Source of the DNA: Ichthyophis bannanicus
Taxonomy: Eukaryota > Chordata > Amphibia > Gymnophiona > Ichthyophiidae
Assembly (NCBI GenBank): GCA_033557465.1
Contig: CM066043.1
Coordinates: 74,988,662 to 75,052,661 of the forward strand
Length of the DNA: 64,000 bases
Direction of reading: 5' to 3'
Shown here: positions 19,960 through 31,316 of the stretch, in pieces
Position numbering within the stretch: position 1 is the first letter of the stretch
Layout: each line of letters begins with the position of its first letter
Translations under genes and position numbers: made by a program
Notes under the pieces: generated by a model
Database searches by the model: none
Seen by the model: the letters and a program-made list of their open reading frames with translations, nothing else
Told to the model about the DNA's origin: nothing

Positions 19960-20778
19960 AGAGAATGAGAATAGAAACATGTCAGCAGAAAGACCATATG
20001 GTCTATCCTGTCCGTCCTTCCATATCAAATATTATAGTCACACTTTTCCTTTAGAGATCTTCTGTTTGTCCCATGCTTTCTTGAAATCAGATACCGTGCT
20101 TATCTCTACTACCTCCACCGGGCAACTTTTCCACATATCAACACTCTTTCTGTAAAGAAATATTTCCTCATATTACTCCTCAGTCTATCCCCTTTCACCC
20201 TCATCCTGGGCCCCCTCATTGCAGAGCTTACTTTCAATCGAAAGAGGCTCTCCTCTTGTGAATTTATGCTATGGAGGTATTTAAATGTCTCTATTCATAT
20301 CTCCTCTATCCCACTTTTCCTCTAACGTATACATATTAATATCTTTAAGTCTGTCCCCATAAAGTTTATAACAAAGACCACTGACTATTTTAGTAGCCAC
20401 CCTCTGCACCAACTCCATCTTGTTTATAACTGTTTCAAGGTGTGGTCTCCAGAATTGCACACAGTACTCCAAATGAGATTGCACCAGAGACTTATACAGA
20501 GGCACAATCTCCTCCTTTTTTTCTGCTGACCATTCTTCTCCCTATGCATCCAAGTATCCTTCTGGCTTTCGCCATCGCCTTTTCTACCTGTCTAGCCACT
20601 TTAAGATCATCAGAAACAATCACGCCCAGGTCGCGCTCTTCTTTTGCGGACTAAAGTACTTCGCCAACTACACTTTGGATTTTTGCAACCCAAATGCATG
20701 ACCCTGCATTTTTTTAGCATTAAATCTCAACTGCCAAATTCTCGACCATTCTTCAAGCTTAGCTAGATCCCCCCTCAT
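19960..20778 (-). pseudogene. CR1-like LINE, 3' part (split by element G)
   Basis: Minus-strand coding pieces are LYKSLVQSHLEYCVQFWRPHL, MELVQRVATKIVSGLCYK and DRLKDINMYTLEEKWDRGD. These are the RT thumb and C-terminus typical of CR1/Jockey-type elements. It is nearly collinear with 28040-28991. It stops at GTT, where element G is inserted, and resumes at 26111. Confidence 0.82.
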
Positions 20779-20789
20779 GTTCCTTTTGG

Positions 20790-20900
20790 TTCCTCCAGTT
20801 CAGTCCCCCCACCGCTGGGTAGTGTACCTCTTTCTGCAGCATGGAGACTAGGCATGTCAGAAGTCTGATACATCTACCGGTGACTCCACCCACCAGCTTC
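20790..20900 (+). repeat. Element G left inverted terminal repeat
   Basis: Complementary to 25963-26077: GTTCCTCCAGTTCAGTCC, CATGGAGACTAGGCATGTC and TCTACCGGTGACTCCACC. Confidence 0.88.
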
Positions 20901-21521
20901 CAGTGTGTCCAGTCTCCATGCAGCAAGAGGTTGTCAGCCTAGGGTTAGGCTTAACTAGAGGAACACATAAGCACTTTTTAATTTGATTTGGAGCTATTTT
21001 TTTGTTTGGGGTGACTATCCCTTTAATTTATTTGGCTGTATTGAAAAAAAAAAAAAGACAAGTAGAGGGACAGAGCCGGCAGGGCAGGGAAGAGGGCAGT
21101 GGAAGGTATTCCTGCTCCACCTTCCCTTCAGCTATTTTCTCTCTTGTTAGCCCTGTAGCGCACCCCTGCCTAGAAAGGATGGTGGGGAACTGTGTAGAAT
21201 CCTGGGCTCTGTATCCCAATCGGGTCGACGGTGTGGCTGTGAGCTGTCTGACACAGTCTACTGTTTCCCTGCCTCAGGGGCTTGCCGGTGTATACAGAAA
21301 GCAGCTGCTGGCAGGATTCCAGGTATGATGTTCTGAATTTGCTTCCGAATCGTGAGGGAAAGTGCCTCAGGGTCCGCGGGGATTTTTTTTCAGCTGGCGG
21401 AGACCTTCCTCCACGTGACAAACCAGCTGCTTGATTTTTCGGTGCCATTTTCTCAGTGCTCTGTTTTTTACCGCGTTTTTTTTTCTGTGCATTGGAGGTC
21501 AGTGCAGGGGCTGTATTTAGG
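20901..21521. other. Element G leader
   Basis: Non-coding leader between the left repeat and gag. Overlapping short ORFs on both strands have no recognisable domain. Confidence 0.5.
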
Positions 21522-23119
21522 ATGGCAGAGCAAGCGAAATTGGCAAATTGGACATTTTGAAGGTCCCCCAAGCCTAATTAATGCCTATAGCAAGGCAGTA
21601 GGTATTAAAAAAAAAAAAAAAAAAAAAAGAATTCATCTTTTGGTTTGGGAACAGCTTAATAGCTGGGGGTGGAGAGACCTAGATTATTCTGAAGAGGTCT
21701 ATCCACTCTGATGCCTGTGCATCCGTAGTGTCTCGTGTGTGGAACCTGCAGGGGGACCGTCTCGGCAGATGGAGTGTGTCGTGGCTGCGCAGCTGAGGCG
21801 GTACAAATGGAGCAGGAATTGCAGGACCCCGGTAAAGAGGATCCTCTCCCCAAGCCGCAGGTGCCCGGGGGAGGAGGTGGAGGAAGAGTTGGGGCAAGGA
21901 GCTTCCCTCTCACCTCAGGCATCTACTTCAGCTTGTCTAGGTACCAGCGCTCTCGTGGGGGTCAGCGGTCGAGTCTATGGAGGAGTTTTCCCCGGATTTT
22001 GTCCTGCTTTTACATCAGGCATTTTGCCTTCGTAAGCAGGGAGCAGTTTCGGATGTCTCTGGAGGGTGTTCCGGTACGGGGAAGAAAGTGGGGCAGACAG
22101 CGGTCTCCCAGGTTCGCCCGGTCAAGTGGTCGCGTAGAGTGGAAGACCAGGCCCTTGATTCAGAGGTTTTCACCAACGAGATGTTAGAGAGGGAGTTGGA
22201 CGATCACGGAGAGGATCTCGAGGAAGGTGAGATCCAGGAGCCAGAGGATCAGACCCAGATTATTTGAGTATTTAGGAGAGAGGAGCTCATGGCACTGATA
22301 TCTGAATCGTTGCAGGCCCTTAACCTTGCGACGTCGGTAGAGGAAGAGTGTGGAGGACCCACTCATTCAGGCGGTGAAGAAATCCCAGGTGGTTTTCCCT
22401 GTCCATAAGGTGGTTAAGCAGATGATTAAAGAGGAGTGGTATATGCCAGAGGCTGCTCTCAGGGGAGGAAGGTCTATGGCTCGACTCTATCCTTTAGCTG
22501 ACCAAGAGCGAGAGGTGTTTCGCTCCCCTAAGATAGATGCGGTATCGGCGGTAACAAAGACTACTACTATTCCGCTGGAAGGTAGTGCAGCTTTGAAGGA
22601 TAGCCAGGTCGGAAGATAGATTCTATGGTAAAGCAGACCTTTGAGGCCAGTGCTCTCGCAATTCAGGCCTCCATATGTGGAGCATGGGTGGCGAGAGCCT
22701 GTCTTCGTTGGTCTCAGTGGTCACAAGTGTCAGACATGACACCAGAGCAGTTGCAGGACTTATCCAGATTGCAGTCCGGAATGGCTTATCTAGCGGATAT
22801 CCATTATGATTTGATCAGGACTTTAGCGAATAATATGTCATCCTTAGTGGCGGCAAGGATATATATTTGGCTGCGGAATTGGGTGGCCGATGGTTCCTCC
22901 AAGTCGAGGCTTAATAAGCTTCCATTTAAAGGGAAGCTACTTTTTGGTGAAGATCTCGACAAGCTGGTTAAGGACTTGGGGTCCAAAGGAGGTCAGTTGC
23001 CGGAGGACAAACTGAAGACGGGGAGGCCCGGTTCGGTGTTGCGGGGCCAGGCTCGTGATTTTCGCAGATTCCGGGCATCTCGCATGGGATCGTTTCAGAG
23101 AGGGCGGTATCCCTTTTGA
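21522..23119 (+). pseudogene. Element G gag-like protein, frameshifted
   Basis: A reduced finger (VCGTCRGTVSADGVCRGC, C-x2-C-x9-C-x2-C) begins near 21734. An acidic stretch follows (LEEGEIQEPEDQ), then PLIQAVKKSQVVFPVHK, and a C-terminal half in one frame from 22625 (MTPEQLQDLSRLQSGMAYL, NKLPFKGKLLFGEDLDKLV) ending in a basic tail RFRASRMGSFQRGRYPF. At least three frame changes and a poly-A run (21608-21628) break it. The GKLLFG(E) motif parallels ENLFG of family 1. The role is inferred to be particle or RNA binding. Confidence 0.8.
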
Positions 23120-23299
23120 GGCCAAGGTTTTAGAGGCTTCCGAGGAGCGGGCAGGGGATTTGTGAGCCCTCCACCAGCCGGTTTCAAGAAGTCGCAATGA
23201 AATGATAGGGACTCAGGTGGTGCTGCTTCCAGTAGGGGGTCTGTTACGGGATTTTTTGGCTGCCTGGGTTCAGATAACGTCCGATTAGTCGGTATTGGA

Positions 23300-24485
23300 G
23301 GTCATTCGAGAGGGGTACGCTCTCGAGTTTGCCTGACTGGTTTGGGACTCGTTCTGTCTCCTTGCAGGGGGCGAAACAAGGAGTTGGCGGTTCGGGCTAC
23401 TTTGTTGCGACTCAGACAGCTGGGGGCCGTAGTGCCGGTTCCTCAGGATCAATGCAGTTCCGGCCGGTACTCGATTTATTTTGTAGTTCCAAAGAAAGAT
23501 GGGGCCTATCTCCCAATTTTGGATCTCAAGGGCATCAACCGTTGTCTAAAGGTGACCCATTTCCGTATGGAAACCCTAAGGTTGGTCATGGTAGCAGTTG
23601 GTCAAGGGCAGTTCTTGATGTTGCTCGACCTCACAGAGGCTTACTTGCACATTCCGATTCAGGCAGATCATCAAAGGTTCTTGTGGTTTGTGCTTCCGTG
23701 GGGGCATTTTCAGTTTCAAGTATTGCCCTTCGGATTGGCGACGGCACCACAAACGTTTACCAAGGTAATGGTGGTGGTCACAGAATTTCTGTGCAGGGAA
23801 GGAGTGCTGGTTCATCCCTACCTGGACGACTGGTTGATTCGGGCAAAGTCCTGAGCGGAGAGTGAAAAGGCGATGGCAAGAGTAGTGCAGTTGTTACAGA
23901 GCCTTGGTTGGATAGTCAATGCTGCCAAAAGTCAGTTGGTGCCGTCGCAGACTTTAGAGTATCTGAGGGTTTGATTCGACACGAAGGTCGGAGCGGTTTT
24001 CCTCCCAGAAGCACGGGTTCTCGGAATGCAATCTCTGGTGCTAAGTTTCCTGAAACAGCAGGCGCCGACAGCCTGGCAGTATCTCCGGGTGCTAGATGCT
24101 ATGGTGGCGGCCCTCAAAGTCTTTCCTTGTGCTCGGGCGCACATGAGACCCTTGGGCCAGTCGATTCTTCAGCATAAGGAGAGAAAGGATGTCCGAAGGG
24201 ATCGATGCTTTGATCCAACAATGGCCGTCGCAGGGCCTGCTGTATGTTTTTCCGCCTTGGGCGCTCATAGGCTGGGTGGTGCAGCGGATAAAAAAGCATC
24301 TCGGGGCTGTGATTTTAATAGTGCCGGATTGGCCATGGTGGTGGTGGTATGCGGACCCGGACAGGCTTCTCGACGGCCAGCCGTGGCTGTTGCCAATTCG
24401 GGAGGATCTGCTTCTTCAGGGTCCACTGCGGATGCCGCAAGTGGCTTGGTTCTCGCTTATGGCTTGGCCATTGAGAGAGCTAGGT
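23300..24485 (+). pseudogene. Element G pol: RT present, RNase H deleted
   Basis: RT is open from about 23342 to 23854: IYFVVPKKDGAYLPILDLK, motif A LLDLTEAYLHIPI, motif B LPFGLATAPQTFTK, motif C HPYLDDWLI. TGA codons at 23852 and about 23972 follow. Near 24160 the sequence jumps directly to the connection region (DALIQQWPSQGLLYVFPPW), so the whole RNase H present in element F is missing. The C-terminal part ends near 24485 and overlaps the YR frame. Confidence 0.87.
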
Positions 24486-25525
24486 TGAGGAGGAAAGGTT
24501 ATTCTTCAGCAGTGATTGCTACCTTGTTATCAGCTAGAAAGCGGTCTACTTCCTTGGCTTATGTTCGCATATGGCGTATATTTGAGGACTGGTGTGAGGC
24601 TAGGCAGTTACGCTCGGCCTTGGCATCAGTTCCAGAGGTGATGTTTTCTTCAGGATGGGTTTGATAAGGGGCTGGCGGCCAGTTCTTTGAGGGTGCAACT
24701 GGTGGCGATCGCTTGTTATCGAAGCAAGATTCAGGGTCGTGCGGTAGGAGCTCACCCAGATATTTTGCGCTTCCTGAAAGCGGTTTCATGTTTGCAGCCT
24801 CCGCGCCGGGTGTTGATTCCTCCATGGGATCTCAATTTAGTGTTGGGGGCGTTGACTAGGAAACCTTTTGAACTTCTTGGTGAGGCCTCGGTTAAGGATT
24901 TGACTTTGAAGGTGGTGTTTCTGGTGGCTATCTGTTCGGCACGGTGAGTTTCGGAGTTGCAGTCTTTGTCTTGCAGGGAGCCTTTCCTGATGTTTTTCAA
25001 AGAAAATGTAGTGTTACGGCCAGTCTCGTCCTTTCTGCCAAAGGTCTTGTCACCCTTTCACTTGAACCAGTCAGTAGCCTTACCGTTGTTGAAATTCTCA
25101 GGTCAAGGGGGAACGGACCAGGATTTACGGTTGCTGGACGTGAAGAGAGCGCTCCGTCAATACTTGCAGGTGTCAAAGGGTTTTTGTAAATCGGAGCGCT
25201 TGTTTGTACTTTTTGGGGGTCCACGTAAAGGTGAAATGGCCTCCAAGGTGACTATTGCCAGGTGGATTAAGGAAACAATAGCTTCAGCTTATCTTTTGCA
25301 TGGTTGCCCAGTGCCTTTGGAATTGAGGGCGCATTGAACAAGAGCTCAGGCAGCGTTGTGGGCGGAACGTAGCAGAGTTCCGGCAGTTGAGATCTGTAAG
25401 GCGGCTACGTGGTCCTCCTTGCACACCTTTAGCAAGCATTACCATCTGGATGTGCAAGCGGCAGGGGATGCCTGTTTTGGGTCAGCAGTTTTGCGGTCCG
25501 GTTTCTCAGGTCCCTCCCATTAGAG
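24430..25525 (+). pseudogene. Element G tyrosine recombinase, broken
   Basis: The N-terminal part LVLAYGLAIERARLRRKG and RKRSTSLAYVRIWRIF runs in one frame to about 24664. A frame change follows (IPPWDLNLVLGAL, VVFLVAICSAR), a stop at 24945, then FLPKVLSPFHLNQSVALP onward to a TGA at 25335. That TGA falls inside the H-x-x-R box (RAH*TRAQAA). The remaining ATWSSLHTFSKHYHLD carries the nucleophilic Tyr. It is inactive. Confidence 0.87.
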
Positions 25526-25540
25526 TACTGCTCTGTTACA

Positions 25541-25640
25541 TCCCAGCGGTGGGGGGACTGAACTGGAGGAACAAAAAGGAAAGAGAAATTAGACTTGCCT
25601 GCTAATTGTTGTTCCTTGAGGAACTCCAGTTCAGTCCCGT
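25541..25640. repeat. Element G internal complementary region
   Basis: Complementary to the left end (GGGGGGACTGAACTGGAGG) joined to the complement of the right end (ATTAGACTTGCCTGCTAATT). Confidence 0.9.
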
Positions 25641-25962
25641 TTCCTGCCCGGGGTGCTAAGGCTGTGGATATTTCATTCCATAAGAGTCGCTGGACACGCA
25701 AAGAGAAAGATAACAGTAAGTGTCTTTGGCCCGTCCTGAGTGGTAAGTGGCGGGTTGGCTATTCTGCTAGGCTTCTTTAGCCTTTTGTTTTCTTTGTTTT
25801 CATATCTTTACTACTGGTTGTTTCTAGGAGGGGGGTGGAGCAGTTATCCTTTTCCCTCAAGAAGTTTGTAAAGGGGATCTTAGATCTCGAGTTCAGATTT
25901 GTAATGGTTGTACAGTAATGTATTTGTTGCTCTTTAGAGTTTGCTTTGTCAATAGGTCACTG

Positions 25963-26110
25963 CAAGCTGGTGGGTGGAGTCACCGGTAGATGTATCAGAC
26001 TTCTGACATGCCCAGTCTCCATGCTGCTGGAAGAGGTACACTACCCAGCAGGGGGGGGACTGAACTGGAGTTCCTCAAGAAACAACAATTAGCAGGTAAG
26101 TCTAATTTCT
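25963..26110 (+). repeat. Element G right inverted repeat and extension
   Basis: It pairs with 20790-20900. The extension carries GCAG|GTAAGT (donor at 26095/26096) and ends TCTAATTTCT before GTT. Confidence 0.88.
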
Positions 26111-26240
26111 GTTTATCTACTCCTTCCTGGGTGTCTACTCTATTGCAGATTTTGGTGTCATCTGCAAAGAGGCAAACCTTATCAACAGCTCTTCCGCAAT
26201 CTCACTGACAAAGATGTTAAAAAGAATCTTTGTTAGTGAT
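26111..26240 (-). pseudogene. CR1-like LINE, 5' part (continues 19960-20778)
   Basis: It matches the DNA of the other CR1 copy at 28870-28990: GGGTGTCTACTCTATTG, TTTTGGTGTCATCTGCAAAG and CTCACTGACAAAGATGTTAAA. This is the region around the RT FVDD motif on the minus strand. It is truncated near 26240. Confidence 0.78.
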
Positions 26241-27289
26241 ATTGCGGACTGGTTTGCAACTCTCCAGGATTGCAGTTTGGCACTGCTGCGTTTCGACTGC
26301 GTTAGCTGAAACCAAGGCACTAACTTTCCCACATTACTACTTCCTATACTTTGCATAGTGCTACAAGGTGTTCGCAGCACTGAATGCCACAATGACAGCC
26401 AACACACTTGAATAAATATCCCTCCAAGTCCTTTTTTTTTTTTAATGCACTTGTGTGCATTAGTTTAATATATGCACAGTAAAAAGGATCTGTACTAAGA
26501 GAGGCTTTTAACAGCCATTTCCAGGCACGTTGGAAGGTTATAAGAGTTTCAAATCTCTTTAAAATATTTCATATATTCCTGTTTAGAGGTATATTGGAAA
26601 GTGCAACTTGTTATCCCTTTAACAAAAGTATTCCAGAATAATTTGATTGCTGTGCTTGTTATGGTGAGAGAAATGTGTTTCAGGAGCATTTAAAAACTTA
26701 TGTATCCAGATCAGAGCCAACTCTTTAAAATACCCAGTTTCTTGTGATATGTGATGAATCATTGAGCTACGGGTTTCTGGGCATTAATGGACCAGCACCA
26801 GTGTGTCTTATGTCCATGTGTGATGTGTGCTCGGTCCCTTCTTAAATCCTAGTGGCCTTGGTAACAGGAGCATCAGAGCTATAATGTGCTGTTCTGGCTG
26901 GAAGTTATGTAGCATATGCACAGGGCTCGTCTTGGCACTTTTTCTATGAGATTTAAGATGATGAAAAGAAAATTCCTCTCGAGGGGTTTGGGAGTTTTCT
27001 CACAGTCTAACCCAGTGTTTTTACACTTAACCAGTCAGGTTTCAGGATTGATACAATGAATATGCTTGAGTCTGCATATACTAGGCCACCAGTGGAAGAT
27101 CTGCAGACATTGGAGACCCGGTATATGTAAATTTTTCACAAATATTCCTTATAGATATCCTGAAAACAAGTCAAATTAAGTGGGCCTCTAAGATAAATTT
27201 GGAAAATACTGGCTTAACCAGCACTGTAAATGTGTATATGGAAATCTGAAACACAAGCAGTTATCTTCTGTGTTTGATTCACAGTCCCC
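26241..27289. other. Unassigned non-coding region
   Basis: AT-rich sequence with a T-run at 26433-26444. No ORF of note. Confidence 0.4.
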
Positions 27290-27345
27290 TGATCGCTGGA
27301 AGGAGCGGGCTACAAATGCTTGCTAAATAAATAAAAATAAATAAA
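27290..27345 (+). mobile_element. LINE 3' tail, very short
   Basis: CCTGATCGCTGGAAGGAGCG followed by (AAAT)n resembles the end of the LINE tail at 50821-51313 (CCTGATCTCTGGAAGGGGCG). It is a strongly truncated copy. Confidence 0.55.
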
Positions 27346-27481
27346 GTCATTAATTTCTTCTTCTTTTTTTTTTTTTAAACTACTGAAATGGAGTCTATAG
27401 CCCAGGGGGTAAGAGAGTGCTAGTGAAAGAATGTATGTATCCCCTATGAAGAGGGAGGAGTAACCGGTTAATCTAAAAAAG
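27346..27481. other. Unassigned sequence
   Basis: Contains a T-run at 27365-27376. Nothing else is recognised. Confidence 0.4.
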
Positions 27482-28010
27482 CCTTCTTCATGGACAAGCA
27501 GAATGAGTCAGCCACAGATTGGTGGCACCATGGACAGAATAGCTCTTGAATAGCTCTTGAATAGCTCAGAAGAATCTGGAAGACTCCTCTGAGCATATGC
27601 CAGCCACCCCACCACAGTACCCACCCCCTTCCTACCTCAGTCTATTTTATCTGCTCGGTCATGCGGACAGATTCTTCTGCTCTCCTTTCTTTCTTTTATT
27701 TAGTTATATATGAATTTTAAGCTTCTAATGCTTTCTACGAATCGCTTCCAGTTGCGATCGGCACTTTCTTCTGCCCCATGCGGATTTGTGGCTGCAGAGC
27801 CCCCTCGGTCTACTGGCCATATGCTCGCAGCCCGCGGCAGGACTGACAAGTCATTACTGCTGCTCCTGCTAAGCAGCTTCTGACCACGTGGGCTTCCTTC
27901 TCTAGGGCCAATTGCAGTCTAATCTTTATCAGCATGATTTCCACCAGCCTCAGGGTAGGCTTCTGCGAAGAGGAATACATGGCTCCCTCTTACAGTTGAG
28001 TAACTATGCT
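27482..28010 (+). mobile_element. Probable internally deleted DIRS relic
   Basis: The left side GGACAAGCAGAATGAGTCAG resembles the left ends of families 1 and 2 (GGAACAAGCAGGAATGAGTC and GGACCAAGCAGGAAGTCAG). The right side CTTACAGTTGAGTAACTATGCT resembles the right extension TTACAGGTGAGTAACTATGCT. About 500 bp lie between, with no gag, pol or YR. A tandem AATAGCTCTTG repeat lies at 27539-27561. Inverted-repeat pairing is weak, so this is tentative. Confidence 0.5.
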
Positions 28011-28039
28011 TTCCTTGAGATGGAGGAAGAATGGGTTTT

Positions 28040-28991
28040 AGTAATTCTATACATGGAAACATTATGACAGAAGATGACCACATGGCCTATCTAGTCTGTC
28101 CTTCCATATCAACAACTACAAAAGTCCCCTTTTTTCCTTTAGAGATCCTGTGTTTGTCCCATGATTTTTTGAATTCAGATACTGTCCTCATCTCTACCAC
28201 CTCCACTGGGAGACTATTCCACGGATCCACCACTCTTTCCGTAAAGAAATATTTCTGCATATCACTCCTGAATCTATCCCCCTTCACCCTCATCCCATAT
28301 CCCCTCATAGCAGAACTTGCTTTCAATTGAAAGAGGCTCTCCCCCTGTACATTTATGCCACGGAGGTATTTAAACATCTCAATCATATCACCTCTATCCC
28401 GCCTTTCCTCTAAGGTGTACATATTAAGATCCTTAAGTCTGTCCTCATATGCTTTATAACAAAGACTACTAACCATTTTAGTAGCCACCCTCTGTACTGA
28501 CTCCATCCTGTTTATATCCTTTTGAAGGTGTGGTCTCCAGAATTGCACACTATACTCCAAATGAGGTCGTACCAAAGACTTATACAGAAGCACTATCACC
28601 TCCTTTTTTCTGCTAGCCATTCTTCTCCATATGCACCCAAGCATCCTTCTAGCTTTTGCCGTCGCCTTTTCTGCCTGTTTAGCTACTTTAAGATCATCAG
28701 ACACAACCACGCCTAGATCCCGCTCTTCTTTAGTGGAGAAAAGTACTTCACCCCTATACTGTATTGCTCCCTTGGATTGCTGCAGCCCAAATGCATGACC
28801 TTACATTTTTTAACATTAAATCCCAGCTGCCAAATTCTAGACCATGCTTCAAGCTTAGCTAGATCCCTCCTCATGTTATCTACACCTTGCTGGGTGTCTA
28901 CTCTATTGTAGATTTTGGTATCATCCACAAAGAGGCAAACCTTACCCGACAGCCCTTCCACAATATCACTAACAAAGATGTTAAATATAAT
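28040..28991 (-). pseudogene. CR1-like LINE RT and C-terminus
   Basis: Minus strand, 5' (28991) to 3'. GEIIFNIFVSDIVEGL and VCLFVDDTKIYN (RT motif C region, FVDD) are followed by WQLGFNVKKCKVMHLG. After a frame change near 28712 come LYKSLVRPHLEYSVQFWRPHL, VQRVATKMVSSLCYK, YTLEERRDRGDMIEM and ERVVDPWNSLPVEVVEMR. The 207-codon C-terminal ORF is open at 28087-28710. The 5' side meets element E at 28992. Confidence 0.85.
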
Positions 28992-29153
28992 TTCTCCAGG
29001 ACCAAGCAGGAAGTCAGTCCTCACATATGGGTGACGTCGGCGCCGACGGAGCCCTCGCGGAGCAATTTTCCCCAGCTTTCACAGAAAGCCTTTGGGAATT
29101 GCAGCGCGCATGCGTGGTCGCCTTCCCGCCCAAGGGTGCCATCTTAGCCAGTC
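28992..29153 (+). repeat. Element E left inverted terminal repeat
   Basis: TTCTCCAGGACCAAGCAGG, then CATATGGGTGACG, GTCGGCGCCGACGG and GCGCGCATGCG, to GGTGCCATCTTAGCCAGTC. It pairs with 34583-34742. Confidence 0.93.
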
Positions 29154-29393
29154 TTCTTTTTTCCGCGGAGCCCTACAGACGTACCCGTCTTGTCCCCGCT
29201 AAAAAAGTTGATTTTCGTGAGTTTTCGCGTTTTTTCAATTCGATTCGACGCCGGTCGTTTTCCTGCCCGGACTCGCGACGCCGTTGCGAGTCCTTCTCTT
29301 ATTTTTCGTTTTTCTGATTTTTGGTCAGTTTCGTTTTCGGTTTTTTCGCTGGCAGCCCGGTCCTTTGACCTTGCAGGGGCCCTTTTTCCCCCG

Positions 29394-31316
29394 ATGGCTG
29401 CCAGTGGTTTCAAGCGGTGTGGTCAGTGTGACAGGAATATGTCACTCACTGACACACACGATAATTGCCTCCGCTGCCTGGGCCCGGATCATGAAGAAAT
29501 GATCTGTGGGGCCTGTGGCAAAATGTCCTCCAAAGCGTTGAGGAGTCGGCGGCATCAGCGGGATAGAATCTTCGCTGACCCCAGCCGTACCCGGACCTTG
29601 TCGGAGGCCTCGGCGTCCAGAGGCTCCAGCTCTGACCGTCGCCGAAGCTCCTCCGACAGGGGTTCTCCCTCCGGAGACCATCGACGGAAGACAAAACCCG
29701 CGAGGGCGGCGTCGGTGGACGCTCCTGGCCCCGCGAGGGCCAGGTCGCATAGCCCCGACAGCCGTCCCGGGTCATTGGAGAAGGAGCACCTCCCGAAGCG
29801 ACCTCGCCTGGAGTCGGAGCTGCCTGCTCGGGTAAGTCCTGTGGTCCTTCTGGACTCGCCTCCGAGAGGTCCGACGTTGGGCCCGACGCCGTCGGGGCCC
29901 GAGTCGGGGGCTGCTGGGTCACCTGAGGTCGGACTCAGGTTGACGGCCTTGGAGAGCAGACTATCTGCCTTCATGGACCAGCAGCGGGCACTGATCGCTA
30001 GCCTCGCTGGCGCCGCTGCCCCGACCGCCGGGACGTCGACGTCTAAGTCGACCCCGGAGACCGAGCCGACCCTCGAGTCCATGCGAACTCGAGTCGATCC
30101 TCGGTCGAGGTCACCCTCGGCCTCCCGTTAGGGACCGAGGTCATCGCCGCCGACTCCCTTGGCTTCGGGGCGGCCGACGCCTCCGCCTGCCCGAGCCGAC
30201 CCCACTGATTCCTCCTCGGAGTCGGTCTGGGAGTCTGAAGAGGAAGAGTCACCTGATTCCTTTCGGACTCGGTGTGTCCCCTCGGACTCACCTGAGTCCG
30301 AACCTCGGAAGCAGTCCCCACCGGAGGATGCCCGGTTCTCGGACTTCGTCAGGGATATGGCCAAGGCTTTGGCCTTCCCTGCGGATCCCGAGGAGGAGCC
30401 TCGAGCCGAAGAGCTCGACGCCCTCCAGTACGACTCTCCCGCCAGGGAGCACTTTACTGTACCGGTGCCTCCCATGCTGGAACGACTACTCTTCCGCATG
30501 TGGGAGAGTCCGGCCTCGTCGCCGGTTTTGAGCAAGCGGGTCGATTCCATCTATTGAGTCCGCAAGAGTCCTGGCTTCCAAAAAGCACAGCTGCCACACC
30601 ATTCCATGGTAGTGGAATCGGCCATGCATAGGCTTAAGAGCCAGAAAATGCACTCCTCGGTGCCTCCTGGCAGGGAGGCCCGTAACCTGGATGGCCTTGG
30701 TAAGAAGTGTTTCCAGGGCTCTATGCTGGCTTGTCGTGTCCAGACCTACCAGCTATACATGGGCATGTATCTCCGAGACCTGGCTAAAGAGCTAGCCGGA
30801 TTCTCTGCTGGACTATCCGAGGAACCTTTGCGGAGGTTCCTAGCCTTAACAACTGGTATACGGGAATGCTCCAAATTCATGTCCCGAGCAGCCTACGATG
30901 GCTTTGAAGCATCGGCTCGTGTGGCCGCAGCTGGCATCGGTGCCCGCCGACAGGCTTGGCTTCAGTCGTCTGACCTTGAACCTTGGGTACAGGACAAGTT
31001 GGTCGATGTCCCCTGCAGAGGTGAGAACCTCTTTGGCAAGCCCATGGCTGAAAAGGCTGCACAAATCGAGACGAAGACTCTCACCAGGACCAGGCTTTCT
31101 AGGAAGACCTCCGCCCCTTCCCAGAAAAAGAAGGGCTCGGGAAAGAAGTCCTTTTACCCGAGAAAGGCGGCTGCCTATAAACACTACCCCCAATATCAGG
31201 CCCCTCCAGCTCCCCAACAGGGTCAGCAGGCCAAGGGACGGGGTAACGGGTCCCGTAGGCAGCAAGCCCCCAAGCCTGCACCACCAGCCCCTGCTCAGCA
31301 GGGTGGGGGTTTTTGA
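29394..31316 (+). pseudogene. Element E gag-like protein with two in-frame stops
   Basis: From the ATG at 29394 a single frame runs 640 codons, broken only by TAG at 30129-30131 and TGA at 30555-30557 (the latter at an Arg codon of the homologues, so CGA to TGA). The N-terminal finger is CGQCDRNMS, DTHDNCLRCLGPDH, CGAC, spaced as in family 1. A Ser/Arg/Pro-rich middle follows, then the conserved domain (PPEDARFSDFVRDMAKALA, GREARNLDGLGKKCFQ, RRQAWLQSSDLEPWVQDKL, PCRGENLFG), then a Lys/Gln/Pro-rich basic tail. Pol begins in the +1 frame within its 3' part. Confidence 0.88.

Larger units (their letters stand above)
20779..26113 (+). mobile_element. DIRS element G (family 3-related)
   Basis: Inverted termini (about 20790-20900 and 25963-26077) and an ICR at 25541-25640. 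GTT is present at both borders (20779-20781 and 26111-26113), and the CR1 sequence CATGTT|TATCTAC is continuous across it. The uninterrupted CR1 copy near 28875 reads CATGTTATCTAC. Gag, pol and YR are all broken, and RNase H is deleted. Confidence 0.92.
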
